Origin: Erythrobacter sp.
GTDB lineage: Bacteria > Pseudomonadota > Alphaproteobacteria > Sphingomonadales > Sphingomonadaceae
NCBI RefSeq assembly: GCF_030066995.1
Contig: NZ_JASJAP010000001.1
Coordinates: 1,099,230 to 1,163,229, forward strand
DNA length: 64,000 bases
Reading direction: 5' to 3'
Every line of letters begins with the position of its first letter. Position 1 is the first letter of the stretch. Of the stretch, positions 1 through 7,994 are shown piece by piece. A model generated the notes under the pieces. It had not been told where the DNA came from, did no database searches, and was given only the letters and a program-made list of their open reading frames with translations. Made by a program: the position numbers and the translations under genes.

Positions 1-755
1 TAAGTCATGTCATCGAACCTCCGACCTATGATGTCTTGCTCATCAATGTCGCGGGGACGCCGGGCCCGATGAACGCGCTACTGAATGGAGCAAACCCGCG
101 TCGCCCAGTGGTCCGATCGCTTGAAGAGCAAACCGCTGTTACCGCCGAAGCAGGCGTGCGCGGTGATATCGGCCCGGTTCGACTGGACTTTACCCTATAT
201 CGCGCTTGGATTGACAATGAGATCGTGTCCACGACCGACGCGGTCACACAAAATGTTACGTCGGTCGGCAACGCCGATGAAACGCGGCGCTGGGGGATTG
301 AAGCCTCGTTGGGTACACTTGTAGCGGGGGATGTCCTCGCCACTGGAGACAGCGTCGATATCGCGGGCGACTGGACATGGACTGACGCCCGCTTCTCAGA
401 CGATCCCACTTTTGGCGACAACTTCCTCCCGATCGTGGTGGAGCACCGTTTTGGCGGGCGCGTCTCCTATCGCTCTAATCGCATTGCCGCCGATTTGTTT
501 GGTACATTTGTGCCAGACGGCGGCTTTGCGGATTATGCGAACACCCTGCGCGCCGATGGCTATGTCACAATAGGCGGGCGCATCAGCTACGACACCGGGC
601 GCTTCCTCGTGTTTGTTGAAGGGCGTAACCTCACCGATGAAGAATACGTCTCAAGCGTGATCGGAGCGCGTAACAATCTGAACGGAATGGACAACGCGAC
701 CTTTGCGCCGGGCGAACCCGCGGCTGTTACACTTGGCGTTCAGGCGCGCTTCTAG
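1..755 (+). CDS. TonB-dependent receptor, C-terminal part (partial)
   Basis: The reading frame is open from base 3 to the stop at 753-755, so the gene begins before the window. What is visible is about 250 residues of outer-membrane beta-barrel: alternating aromatic and polar strands, the phrase VFVEGRNLTDEEYVSS typical of the last strands of TonB-dependent receptors, and a terminal Arg-Phe that fits the BAM recognition signal. The family imports iron chelates, cobalamin or other large substrates using TonB energy. The plug domain and TonB box lie outside the window, so no substrate can be named. The next gene starts about 95 bp downstream and may be co-transcribed. Confidence 0.85.
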   Translation, partial: SHVIEPPTYDVLLINVAGTPGPMNALLNGANPRRPVVRSLEEQTAVTAEAGVRGDIGPVRLDFTLYRAWIDNEIVSTTDAVTQNVTSVGNADETRRWGIEASLGTLVAGDVLATGDSVDIAGDWTWTDARFSDDPTFGDNFLPIVVEHRFGGRVSYRSNRIAADLFGTFVPDGGFADYANTLRADGYVTIGGRISYDTGRFLVFVEGRNLTDEEYVSSVIGARNNLNGMDNATFAPGEPAAVTLGVQARF

Positions 756-849
756 AACTGATCTTTAAGGACTAAACGGGGGCGCATGAGAAGCGAGGTA
801 ATTGCCCGGCGCCCCAGATCGAATTCGGACTGAAAGAGGAAAACCAAAA

Positions 850-1446
850 GTGAAGAAAGGCATCATCTTTGGAGCGCTCGCTTTCTTGTGCGCGGGCGCG
901 GTTATCGCTCAGGATCATGGAGCATCAACATCACCCCATGCCGGCAAACAGACGCGCGCTATTGCATCGCTTTCTGACCAGGACATAGCGGCGATCCGGG
1001 CAGGCACCGGGTGGGGCATGGCGCTGCCCGCTGAGATCAACGGAGCGCCTGGCCCCCGCCATGTTCTTGATCTTGCTGAACAGCTGGAGCTCAGCGACGC
1101 CCAAATCACACAGGTGACCGCCATCTTTGACGAGATGACGCGTTCCGCTCTGGCCACCGGCGAGGAGTTCATCGCTTCGGAAAAAGCGCTCAACGACGCT
1201 TTTGTGCGGGGCGGCGTCGATCAGGCTAAGCTTGAACGCCTTGTTAGCGAAGCGGGCAAACATCGCGCGGCGCTTCGCCTAGTCCACCTGTCTGCGCATT
1301 TGAAAACGTTGCCGCTGCTCACGGATAGGCAAGTCGAACGATACAGCGCGCTGCGCGGATACACGGATCAGGATAGCGACCCTTGCGCAAGCGTGCCTGA
1401 AGGGCATGATCCGGCGATGTGGAGAAGGCACAACGATTGTCCTTAA
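850..1446 (+). CDS. Spy/CpxP-like periplasmic protein
   Basis: Start taken as GTG at 850 because a purine-rich site (gaaagagg) lies just upstream and the protein then opens with VKKGIIFGALAFLCAGAVIAQ-type signal-peptide sequence. The 198-aa product has two LTxxQ-like motifs, LSDAQ and LTDRQ, separated by a long helical stretch, the arrangement of Spy/CpxP/ZraP periplasmic chaperones and metal sensors. The C-terminus is Cys/His-containing (DSDPC, EGHDP, RRHNDCP), compatible with metal binding but not proof of it. It follows a TonB receptor on the same strand, so a shared response to metal or envelope stress is a reasonable inference. The gene could also be an ordinary helical periplasmic protein. 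Confidence 0.6.
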   Translation: MKKGIIFGALAFLCAGAVIAQDHGASTSPHAGKQTRAIASLSDQDIAAIRAGTGWGMALPAEINGAPGPRHVLDLAEQLELSDAQITQVTAIFDEMTRSALATGEEFIASEKALNDAFVRGGVDQAKLERLVSEAGKHRAALRLVHLSAHLKTLPLLTDRQVERYSALRGYTDQDSDPCASVPEGHDPAMWRRHNDCP

Positions 1447-1559
1447 GGCATAGGAAGGCGGCAGCTGGGTCGCTACCCCACGTTCACCTTGGGCTTTGGC
1501 AGCTCGAAAACAGGCCCACCCGCGACCCGATAACGGCAATCGCCCCGGACGCGGCCCGG

Positions 1560-2351
1560 TCAGCTCGGCGTTACACCGCTCGCGTGTTTCTCGACCAGCT
1601 TGTAGGCGCGCTCATACCATTTGGAGCCGGGATAATTGGCCCCCAGAACCGCGGCGTATTTGACCGCTTCTTCGGGGACACCCAGCGCCAGAGAGCTCTC
1701 GGTCAAACGGTACAGCGCCTCGGGCGTGTGGCTCGTCGTCTCGAACTGGTCGACAACATTGCGGAAGCGCAGCGCGCTCGCCAGCCATTGACCCGAGCGC
1801 TGGTAGAACCGGCCGATTTCCATTTCCTTGCCCGCCAGATGGTCGTCGACAAGGTCGATCTTGAGCCGCGCGTCGGCGGCGTATTCGCTTTGCGGGAACC
1901 GCCGGTTGACCTCGGTCAGCGCCGCGCGGGCCTGCTCGGTGATCTTCTGGTCGCGGTTCACGTCCGAGATCTGCTCGTAATAGCTCAGCGCGATCAGGTA
2001 ATAGGCGTAGGGCGCGTCCTTGTTGCCCGGATGGATCGAGAGAAAACGCTGCGAGTTCTGGATCGCTTTGTTGTAATCGCGCGCGATGTAATAGCTGAAC
2101 GCGCTCATCAGCTGCGCGCGCCGCGCCCAGGGCGAATAGGGGTGCTGGCGCTCCACTTCGTCGAACAGCGCGGCGGCGAGCAAGGTGTTGCCCGCATTGA
2201 GGCGGCGCTGCGCTTCGGCGTAGAGCGATTCGACGTCGCGCGCGACGTAAGCCACGTCTTCGTTGGCCGAACCTCCTCCGCAGGCGGTCGTGGCCAGAGC
2301 GGCAAGGCCTAATGTGGCGGCGCGGGCCGCGTTCTTGAGGAATCCTGTCAT
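1560..2351 (-). CDS. bamD: Outer membrane assembly lipoprotein BamD
   Basis: BamD is the essential lipoprotein of the BAM complex, which folds beta-barrel proteins into the outer membrane. The 263-aa product starts MTGFLKN and has a hydrophobic leader ending at a lipobox cysteine (ATTACGGG). Tandem TPR-like helices follow, with recognisable BamD phrases such as LYAEAQRRLNAGN, FDEVERQHPYSPW and YYIARDYNKAI. Length fits the family. An upstream in-frame start would add 36 residues before the signal peptide, so ATG 2351 is preferred. The gene is convergent with the Spy-like gene. The usual neighbours lpxC and recN are absent. Confidence 0.92.
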   Translation of the reverse strand: MTGFLKNAARAATLGLAALATTACGGGSANEDVAYVARDVESLYAEAQRRLNAGNTLLAAALFDEVERQHPYSPWARRAQLMSAFSYYIARDYNKAIQNSQRFLSIHPGNKDAPYAYYLIALSYYEQISDVNRDQKITEQARAALTEVNRRFPQSEYAADARLKIDLVDDHLAGKEMEIGRFYQRSGQWLASALRFRNVVDQFETTSHTPEALYRLTESSLALGVPEEAVKYAAVLGANYPGSKWYERAYKLVEKHASGVTPS

Positions 2352-2430
2352 GCGGCGCGGTATAACCAGCGCGGGCGTGAACGCCAAGTGACCACGCGCC
2401 CGCACGGCGCTTTGCTTCCCGCTCTTTCCA

Positions 2431-2478
2431 CGCCAGTTGCCAATCACGCCAGTTGCCAACCATGCCAGTTGCCAACCA
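2431..2478. repeat. Three tandem copies of a 16-bp unit upstream of bamD
   Basis: Consensus CGCCAGTTGCCAAYCA occurs three times head to tail at 2431-2446, 2447-2462 and 2463-2478 with only one or two mismatches per unit. It lies about 80-130 bp upstream of the bamD start, in the region where its promoter should be. The spacing of 16 bp is less than two helical turns. It could be a slippage product or a tandem regulator site; nothing in the sequence decides. Confidence 0.85.
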
Positions 2479-2592
2479 CGTCATTTTCCACGCCGGCCTT
2501 GCCGGGAGGATAACCGCGTTCCGAAAGCGCTCCATGCGCCAACCGCGTTGCGCAGGGGCGTTTGCTCCCGGACACACCGCGATCGGGAATAG

Positions 2593-2630
2593 AAAGGGGC
2601 GCCCTGGCCACCGCCAGAACGCCCCCCTTG
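2593..2630 (-). terminator. Probable terminator of the barrel gene
   Basis: An imperfect GC-rich hairpin pairs AAGGGG-CG-CTGG with its complement across a short loop. On the minus strand the 3' side is followed by a short T-containing run (cctttct). It sits just past the stop of the minus-strand gene at 2660. Confidence 0.5.
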
Positions 2631-2659
2631 TCTAAGCGCCATTCAAGCGGCGCGCTCGT

Positions 2660-3742
2660 TCAGAACGAGAATCCGGCGGTGAGCTTGTAGAAGTCCCCGT
2701 CATTGCCGGCCTCGATATCCGCCCCAGCGGTGAAACGGGCGAAAAAGCCGTTATCGGTCGAGAACTGCACATACGGCCCAAGCCATTGGTAGACGACCGA
2801 GTCATCGCCATCGACAGCGCGGGTGTTGCTGAGCAGCTCATAGTGCGCGCCGGCTGAAAACTTTTCGCCAATCTTCGCCCCGGCGTTCAGCCAGGTGTGC
2901 AGAAAGTCGAGCGATCCGGTTTCATTGCGGTTGCGCAACGCGGCGTAGTAGCCGCCATAGAACTCGGCTTCGAACGCATCGTCGGAGTAGTTCATCGTGA
3001 GGCTGGGAACGATGCCGTCAGCGAAGTTTCCGCCGGTGCCGGTCGGCAGTTCGGTGTCATCATCGCGTACCCCGCCCGAAAGCAGCGCGCCGTTGGTGAT
3101 GCCAAGCTGCGGCTTGATGACCAGATTGCCTTCCATCGTGTGAATCGCAACGCCCGCGCCGAACTCGGTCCACAGGTCCGAGCCAAGACCGGTGCCAAAG
3201 CCGTCAGTGGTCCAGAAGATGCCGTAAAAGCTGAAATCGATGTTGTCGCCGATCGGAATCAAGCCATTGAAGCTGGGGTAGAAACCAAAGAAGGAATCCT
3301 GATTGAGGAGCACAGTGTAGCTGTCCTCGCGCTTGGCGGGCGCGGCGCCGGAGCCGCTGTATTGCGCCACGGGCACAACCGCCGCGGCCGCCACCTGTTG
3401 CGCGGTCGGCGCGTCGGAGGCGAGCTCGAACGTCTGCGGGGAGGCCGCCAAAGCCGCCTGCGCCGCATCGCTCTGCGGGATCGTGATCGCGTAACCCTGC
3501 ACGTCTTCACCCGCCGCCTTGTCGAGCTCGTTTGTCGTGATCTCGGACGAGGCGGATATCGCGGTGAGCGGCGCGAGGGTGTCGACCTCGGGCGCGTGCG
3601 CCGCGACCGGCACACCGTTCGCGATGTGGACTTCGGTCTCGGCGAGTTCGGTCTGGGACAGGCCCGTTTCCGCGGCGGCGGATACGCTCAGGGCCGGCGT
3701 AACGACGGCGGCGCTGATCCAGAGATATGTTCGCAGTTTCAT
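2660..3742 (-). CDS. Outer-membrane beta-barrel protein, function unknown
   Basis: The 360-aa protein opens with a signal peptide (MKLRTYLWISAAVVTPALS, cut near SAAAE). Residues about 25-145 are Ala/Val/Thr-rich low-complexity sequence. From about residue 145 to the end there are amphipathic beta strands with the spacing of an outer-membrane barrel, ending in Phe (KLTAGFSF). The barrel half describes a glycine- and aromatic-rich surface (SFFGFYPSFNGLIP). I do not recognise a named family with certainty. Substrate is unknown; porin or structural role are both possible. A weak ribosome site (gggag) lies about 8 bases before ATG 3742. It is transcribed alone, with a terminator-like hairpin downstream. 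Confidence 0.7.
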   Translation of the reverse strand: MKLRTYLWISAAVVTPALSVSAAAETGLSQTELAETEVHIANGVPVAAHAPEVDTLAPLTAISASSEITTNELDKAAGEDVQGYAITIPQSDAAQAALAASPQTFELASDAPTAQQVAAAAVVPVAQYSGSGAAPAKREDSYTVLLNQDSFFGFYPSFNGLIPIGDNIDFSFYGIFWTTDGFGTGLGSDLWTEFGAGVAIHTMEGNLVIKPQLGITNGALLSGGVRDDDTELPTGTGGNFADGIVPSLTMNYSDDAFEAEFYGGYYAALRNRNETGSLDFLHTWLNAGAKIGEKFSAGAHYELLSNTRAVDGDDSVVYQWLGPYVQFSTDNGFFARFTAGADIEAGNDGDFYKLTAGFSF

Positions 3743-4195
3743 TCATGTACTCCCGTTTCAAAACAGGAGCCGATCAGCCCGGGGCAAACGCCGCGCGCCA
3801 GGCGCGCAAGCGCAGGGGAGAACTGGTCGGCTCGACCACGATCCGATGCGTCCTCTCCTGGCCTGGCCCCCGCACACCCGATCACTACGGCCAGGACGTG
3901 CAAAGGGGGAACCAAAGCGCTTTTGCGCGCCGTGTCGCCACAATAAGGCCCCCGGCTTTTGCCGGTTGACCCACGATTGCAATAAAGACACCGAGAGATA
4001 ATGGTTCCATAAAAAAAGCGTAACAGACAAATTTTCTGCCGCTGTGTGGTATTTGACACGCAAGGAAATAATCGATTCTGCGGGCGGACTTTCGCCAAAT
4101 TCCAATTGATGCGCCGCCCGCAACAAAGCGCCCTCCACCCCCGTTCTCCCTTGCGCCGATTTCCTACTCGCCCCTTTTGTGGTTCACCTGCACAA
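3743..4195. other. Divergent intergenic region
   Basis: These 453 bp separate two divergent genes. The left part is GC-rich and featureless apart from a 5-bp-stem hairpin CCGGCTTTTGCCGG near 3950. The part from about 3970 to 4085 is clearly AT-richer than the surroundings and holds a TTGACA hexamer at 4053-4058, without a convincing -10 at normal spacing. Promoters for one or both flanking genes probably lie here. Confidence 0.5.
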
Positions 4196-5050
4196 ATGAC
4201 CCGCAAAGCCGATCCGCGCACCGCCCGCCTGCCCGTCAAACCGGGCGAGCTTCCCGACTTCGCCCCCGTGCCCCGCCGCTGCGCGCGCCACGATGGCTGG
4301 ACGCCCGAGCGCCAGCGCGCCTTTATCGAAGCGCTCGCGGACACCGGCTCGGTCTCGGCCGCGTGCAAGGCGGTCGATATGAGCACGGTGGGCGCCTATT
4401 ACCTGCGCCGCCAGCCGGGCGCGCAAAGCTTTCGCGAGGCCTGGCAAAAGGCGCTCGACCTGGGCGTTGAGCGCCTCGAGGACGTCGCGATGGAGCGCGG
4501 GATCCACGGCGTCGAGGAACCCTTCTACGTCTACGGCAACCATGTCGGCACCCGCACCCGCTATAACGACCGGCTCTTGATGTTCCTTCTAAGAAACCGC
4601 GCGCCCGAACGCTTTGGCAATTCGGTGACGAAAGGCGGCGGCAGCCTCAAAGGGCTCAACGCGGTCGGCAAGATGGAGAAAAGGCGCCTCAAGAAGAAAT
4701 GGCGCGCGCAATGGGAGGCCGAACAGCGCGCCCGCGACGAAGGGGTCTCACCCGCCGAGGTGCGCGCGAGCATCGATCGCAAGGTCGAGGCGGTGCGCGC
4801 CGAGCTCGAACAGACCCGCGCGCGGCAATGGGCGCAGATGTCCAAGGAAACCCGCAAGGCCTGGGCGCGCTTTACCGAGCTGCGCGACGCGGACTTTGCG
4901 CGCCTCAAGGCCGATGAGGCGATGCGCACCCGGCTCGAACGCGGCCCCGAAGCCGACGAGCAATGGGCCAAGCCCCCGACAAAGAAAGCGCCCCCGCCTC
5001 CCAAGCCGAGAAAGACCGCGCACTCGCTCAAGGATAAGGGGTGGGAGTGA
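4196..5050 (+). CDS. Conserved hypothetical protein with HTH-like N-terminal region
   Basis: The 284-aa product starts at ATG 4196; an in-frame start 150 bp upstream would add a composition-biased leader in the AT-rich promoter region. Residues about 25-90 (GWTPERQRAF, ADTGSVSAACKAVDMS, SFREAWQKALDLG) look like a helix-turn-helix of the terminase-small-subunit type seen in many sphingomonad genomes. Residues about 150-260 are a charged Arg/Lys/Glu/Ala helical region, probably coiled coil. The C-terminus is Pro/Lys-rich. It may bind DNA, but no partner or pathway can be read from the context, and no other phage genes are nearby. Function unknown. Confidence 0.65.
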   Translation: MTRKADPRTARLPVKPGELPDFAPVPRRCARHDGWTPERQRAFIEALADTGSVSAACKAVDMSTVGAYYLRRQPGAQSFREAWQKALDLGVERLEDVAMERGIHGVEEPFYVYGNHVGTRTRYNDRLLMFLLRNRAPERFGNSVTKGGGSLKGLNAVGKMEKRRLKKKWRAQWEAEQRARDEGVSPAEVRASIDRKVEAVRAELEQTRARQWAQMSKETRKAWARFTELRDADFARLKADEAMRTRLERGPEADEQWAKPPTKKAPPPPKPRKTAHSLKDKGWE

Positions 5051-5406
5051 GCGAAGGCGAATAGCGCGGGCGATTGCGAAGCAAACGGCAAGCTGGACGC
5101 CGGTGCGCGTCAGCGCATCGTGAACGCCCGGCCGGCGGGTGGGCGCCAGCCCAGCCCGTTCGGAAGCGAAGCTGGCCGTCAGGCCACCCCGCGCGGCGCA
5201 TGGAGCGTGTGCGCCAGCAAACGCGGAACGGCGCGTGGCGGCGTGAGCGCCACCTTATCAGTTGCTTATCCTGCCCCGCCCCCGAACCGCTCGTGCTGAG
5301 CCTGTCGAAGCACCGTCCTTTTTCTGCGGCAACGAGGAAGTGAAGGACGGCCCTTCGACAAGCTCAGGGCGAGCGGGTAGAGGGAGTGGTGATACGGAGA
5401 CCGAGA
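5051..5406. other. Intergenic region carrying a long inverted repeat
   Basis: The first 230 bp show no gene or clear signal and have biased composition (gcgcca, cggcg runs). The rest is filled by the 90-bp inverted repeat at 5287-5376, followed by a short leader with ggag before the next start at 5407. Confidence 0.6.
5287..5376. repeat. Palindromic repeat, CTTCGACAAGCTCAG family
   Basis: Two 34-bp arms (5287-5320 and 5343-5376) are near-perfect reverse complements around a 22-bp loop. The core is CTTCGACAAGCTCAGG and its complement. The same core recurs at 7712-7830 and 52455-52569, so this is a dispersed family. Such elements are common between genes in proteobacteria. Here it sits upstream of an orphan antitoxin-like gene. 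Confidence 0.85.
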
Positions 5407-5694
5407 ATGAGCGCTTACGAGAGAATCAAGCAGGGCCGTACCGAGGCCATCGCCCACGCCGAAGGCCAGAAAACTGGTGCGCGCGTGCACAGGGTAGAAG
5501 TGCCCGAAGTCGACGTGGTCGCCATCCGCGCGAGCACCGGCCTGTCGCAAGCCGAGTTTGCGCGCAGCATAGGCGTGGCGAAGGGGACGCTGCTCAACTG
5601 GGAGCATGGACGGCGCAGGCCCACCGGGCCGGGGCGCGTGTTGCTGGCGATGATTGCGAAAAGGCCAAGCTTGGTGGGGGAATTGTTGGAGTGA
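5407..5694 (+). CDS. XRE/NadS-type HTH protein, orphan antitoxin-like
   Basis: The 95-aa protein has a basic N-terminal segment (YERIKQGRTEAIAHAEGQ) and a classical helix-turn-helix at about residues 42-75: ASTGLSQAEFARSIGVAKG then TLLNWEHGRRRPTGP. This matches the HigA2/NadS class of antitoxins that repress their own operon. Start ATG 5407 is chosen over a GTG-type start seven codons upstream because the protein then begins as family members do. The expected RelE/HigB toxin gene immediately upstream is missing; that space holds a palindromic repeat. It is therefore either an orphan regulator or the survivor of a lost toxin-antitoxin pair. Confidence 0.7.
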   Translation: MSAYERIKQGRTEAIAHAEGQKTGARVHRVEVPEVDVVAIRASTGLSQAEFARSIGVAKGTLLNWEHGRRRPTGPGRVLLAMIAKRPSLVGELLE

Positions 5695-5789
5695 GGCCAC
5701 CTCTCACCTAACGCGCCCGCGCTAAGGCTATTGGGCATTGTGGATGCCGATCCGAAAGCGGCTTTGGATTGCTTGAGCGGAGTGGCGCG

Positions 5790-6755
5790 TTATTCGGAAG
5801 GCTGATCAGGAATCGCAGCCAGGATCACGACTTCTGGACTGTAATCATCTGGCAAGTCTGGCGGGCTGTCCGCTTCGAGGTCAAGACGGATGAATGATCT
5901 CAGGATGGACTCGAAGGTCTCAGTATCGCGAGCCCAATGGATAACACCATCGAATTCAGCAGCAAGCCAATGAGTAAGCTCAAGCGAAGACCGCCGGTTT
6001 ACGCCAACTGGGCTATCGACCTGAACGACGGCGATCCTGTCACCCCCGACCCAGTTAAGGGCCTCTGGCGGCAACTCGTGCGCATAGTTGCGACGACCGT
6101 TCCAGAAAGCGGTGCGAAGAAACTTTCCTGCAGGCGTGCCAATCCTGAATATCCATGGCGCGTCTTCATGGTCTACACCTGTTGTCGGATAGAACTTTGG
6201 GGGTGGCGGCCGGTCAAGAACAGCAGCCTTCTGTCCTCGAATCTCGTTTCGCTGCGCCTGTGTCAATCGGCCCAGAAAATTTCCTTCATGGTCGAATTGT
6301 TTGATCCATTTGGAGTAGTGGACTGGACCGATCCCTGCATCGTACACATCAGAATCGGCGAATGCGAAGAGCAACACTTCGTCCGTAAATGTACGAAGAT
6401 GGTGAATGACGATATCCCAAGCGATATCCTCATGTCGTATGGGAACGATGTGCAGCGGCGCATTCAGCTTGGCGTTCGAGAGGCGCTCGATGACAGCTAG
6501 CCCGATCGGCGTGAACCCCTCGCCATCTCCTACACAGAACCCAACGCAGAATTCGCGTTCATCGGCAACAGCGCGGTACGCGCGAAGTACCACCCTCGCA
6601 TCCGGTGAAAAAATTTCGTCGCCAGTCAGTTCGTTTATGCGCGCGCCATTGATCGAAGGATCAGGAGCCAAAATGTGGAGCTCGACATCACCATCAAAGC
6701 GATCCGAATTCGGCCAATCTGACTGCTTCTCTTTCCTGCGTCTGGCTTCGCCCAT
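5790..6755 (-). CDS. Hypothetical protein following a toxin-antitoxin pair
   Basis: This 321-aa protein is not one I recognise. It opens MGEARRRKEKQ, a basic start often seen in small accessory-gene families, and is otherwise acidic and soluble, with no signal peptide or membrane segment. Distinct stretches include HIVPIRHEDIAWD, FAFADSDVYDAG and PPPPKFYPTTGVDHEDAPW. It begins 14 bp after the acetyltransferase toxin stop on the same strand, so the three genes 7623-5790 probably form one unit. Base composition is visibly less GC-rich than flanking housekeeping genes, suggesting acquisition. Function unknown; it may simply be a hitchhiker. Confidence 0.6.
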   Translation of the reverse strand: MGEARRRKEKQSDWPNSDRFDGDVELHILAPDPSINGARINELTGDEIFSPDARVVLRAYRAVADEREFCVGFCVGDGEGFTPIGLAVIERLSNAKLNAPLHIVPIRHEDIAWDIVIHHLRTFTDEVLLFAFADSDVYDAGIGPVHYSKWIKQFDHEGNFLGRLTQAQRNEIRGQKAAVLDRPPPPKFYPTTGVDHEDAPWIFRIGTPAGKFLRTAFWNGRRNYAHELPPEALNWVGGDRIAVVQVDSPVGVNRRSSLELTHWLAAEFDGVIHWARDTETFESILRSFIRLDLEADSPPDLPDDYSPEVVILAAIPDQPSE

Positions 6756-6769
6756 CCCATAAACCCCAA

Positions 6770-7303
6770 TCAGCTAAACGCTGCGACGAGCGTTTCAATC
6801 GGCAAAAACAGTGTTCGGCTGTCATCCGGATACTCAATGAATTCCGCACAGTGCAGATAGAAGTTCTTGGCAGCATCATCCTTGGCTTGGATCACCACGG
6901 CGCCGATGCCGATTGTCTGCGATGCCAGCGCAATGCGGCGCATTGCGTCGGACAGCATATCAGCTCCAAGACCCTTTCCTGCGTGGGTTTGATCGACTGC
7001 CAGCCGCCCGATGATCGAGACGGGAATGCTATTCGGAGCGTTCCGTTTCAGTTTCGAAGGCGCGTTTTTACGCTCCACCGCACCAGCTGAGATACAGACA
7101 TACGCCACCACGGCCTTTTTCTCGTTACAAAGCACGTAGGTGCGTGAAAAGCGGCTCTCGTTCTTGACGGCTTTCTTCTTCAACCAGTCATTCAGCACCG
7201 GCTCGCCACAATCAAATCCGGAAAGATCGTGCTCTTGGCTGATTGGTTCAGGCGCTGGAAAGTAAGCTCCCTGCCCCTTACCTTTCTTGCTCATTTCTTC
7301 CAT
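6770..7303 (-). CDS. GNAT-family toxin, TacT-like
   Basis: The 177-aa protein has the layout of TacT-type GNAT toxins: an N-terminal HDLSGFDCGEPVLNDWL motif in which the conserved FDCG and LNDWL phrases are clear, a central beta sheet, the acetyl-CoA-binding LAVDQTHAGKGLGADM (equivalent of Q/RxxGxG/A), and a C-terminal AKNFYLHCAEF with the catalytic-region Tyr. These enzymes acetylate aminoacyl-tRNA and block translation. Its start lies 13 bp inside the end of the antitoxin gene, the usual coupled arrangement. An alternative start at the internal Met would remove three residues. Activity is inferred from family only. Confidence 0.85.
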   Translation of the reverse strand: MEEMSKKGKGQGAYFPAPEPISQEHDLSGFDCGEPVLNDWLKKKAVKNESRFSRTYVLCNEKKAVVAYVCISAGAVERKNAPSKLKRNAPNSIPVSIIGRLAVDQTHAGKGLGADMLSDAMRRIALASQTIGIGAVVIQAKDDAAKNFYLHCAEFIEYPDDSRTLFLPIETLVAAFS

Positions 7304-7623
7304 GCCGGCTCTCGCCGGAGCAGAGAGCGCAATCTTGGGCCAGGTGCGGCAGGATTGTCGAGAGCGTTCATGAAGTCATCGAAACGCTTAGAATCAAGCG
7401 CGAAATACCGCCTATCGAGCAAAACATTGATTGCCTGCTCTCTTACGATATCGATCATGAACTCGGTCCGGGTCTTTCCCAAGGCCGAGGCAGCGTCATC
7501 GATCAGTTGTCTTGTATCGTTTTCGATCCGAAGATTGATACTGCCTTTTGGTGCAGATGCTGAGGACGCTTCAATCGAAGCCTTGCGCGCCTTCTTCTTA
7601 ACCGTGGTTGCTGTTTCAGTCAT
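7291..7623 (-). CDS. DUF1778-type antitoxin, TacA-like
   Basis: This antitoxin has the ribbon-helix-helix DNA-binding segment of DUF1778 (GSINLRIENDTRQLIDDAA, then TRTEFMIDIVREQA) and a C-terminal toxin-binding tail (FDDFMNALDNPAAPGPRLRSLL). The start ATG 7623 gives 110 aa; the alternative five codons upstream would run into the palindromic operator and is disfavoured. A lysine/alanine-rich N-terminal extension precedes the fold. It should neutralise the neighbouring GNAT toxin and repress the operon. Confidence 0.88.
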   Translation of the reverse strand: MTETATTVKKKARKASIEASSASAPKGSINLRIENDTRQLIDDAASALGKTRTEFMIDIVREQAINVLLDRRYFALDSKRFDDFMNALDNPAAPGPRLRSLLRREPAWKK

Positions 7624-7629
7624 AGCTGA

Positions 7630-7649
7630 TGTATACACAATGTGTACAC
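7630..7649 (-). promoter_or_regulatory. Predicted operator of the tacAT-like operon
   Basis: Two 8-bp perfect palindromes stand side by side: TGTATACA at 7630-7637 and GTGTACAC at 7642-7649. The first begins seven bases upstream of the antitoxin ATG. Ribbon-helix-helix antitoxins bind paired short palindromes of this kind, so autorepression is likely. Evidence is the symmetry and position only. Confidence 0.6.
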
Positions 7650-7711
7650 GATGTCAATGAAAGTGTAGGTTCGGCGCTTCCGCATCCTCACGAGTGCTGC
7701 GCCCGCCACCG

Positions 7712-7830
7712 CCGTTGGTGCTGAGCTTGTCGAAGCACTGCACTTCTTCTGTCCGTGCATTCCAGAAAAGTGAAGACCAGCCGTTGGCGCTTCGCGCCCT
7801 CTGCGAGTCCGACAAGCTCAGGGCGAACGG
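7712..7830. repeat. Palindromic repeat, CTTCGACAAGCTCAG family, second copy
   Basis: The left end carries GTGCTGAGCTTGTCGAAGCAC followed by TGCACTTC; the right end carries CGACAAGCTCAGGGCGAACGG. The interior has a second inverted pair (CTTCTTCTG against CAGAAAAGTGAAG). The left arm including TGCACTTC is shared with the copy at 52455, so the unit is longer than the core palindrome. Confidence 0.8.
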
Positions 7831-7935
7831 GCTCAGTTGAAGATGATGCGCTCGCCTTCGCCCACCGCGTTGCGACTAGGCCCACTGGCGCGGGCTCAGT
7901 CTCACTGCCCCTCCCGCAGGCGGAAGGGGAAAGGG

Positions 7936-7992
7936 TTACTCCTCCCCCATCCGCAGCGCTGCAATAAACGCCTCCTGCGGGATGCTCACGTT
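7936..7992 (-). pseudogene. Ghost copy of the lepA 3' end
   Basis: On the minus strand this reads as an 18-residue stretch from NVSIPQEAF to ALRMGEE plus TAA, identical residue for residue to the C-terminus of the LepA encoded at 8052. The DNA differs at 18 of 57 positions and every difference is synonymous, including a TCA to AGC serine change. Homology stops abruptly at a small palindrome (7995-8012). The divergence pattern shows that this tail evolved as part of a working lepA. It is best read as the residue of a lepA allele whose upstream body was replaced or lost. Confidence 0.85.
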
Positions 7993-7994
7993 CC

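Larger units (their letters stand above)
2352..2659. other. Intergenic region between bamD and the barrel gene
   Basis: This 308-bp stretch lies upstream of bamD and downstream of the next minus-strand gene. It holds a three-copy 16-bp tandem repeat and a GC-rich terminator-like hairpin, both listed separately. Open frames here are repeat-driven and look non-coding. No clear promoter was recognised. Confidence 0.6.

Noticed and set aside
2453..2635. 60-codon plus-strand frame upstream of bamD
   Set aside because: Begins in a tandem repeat, runs through a terminator, and has no ribosome site.
5937..6500. 187-codon plus-strand frame inside the unknown 321-aa gene
   Set aside because: The minus-strand frame is longer, has operon spacing to the toxin gene and a more protein-like composition.
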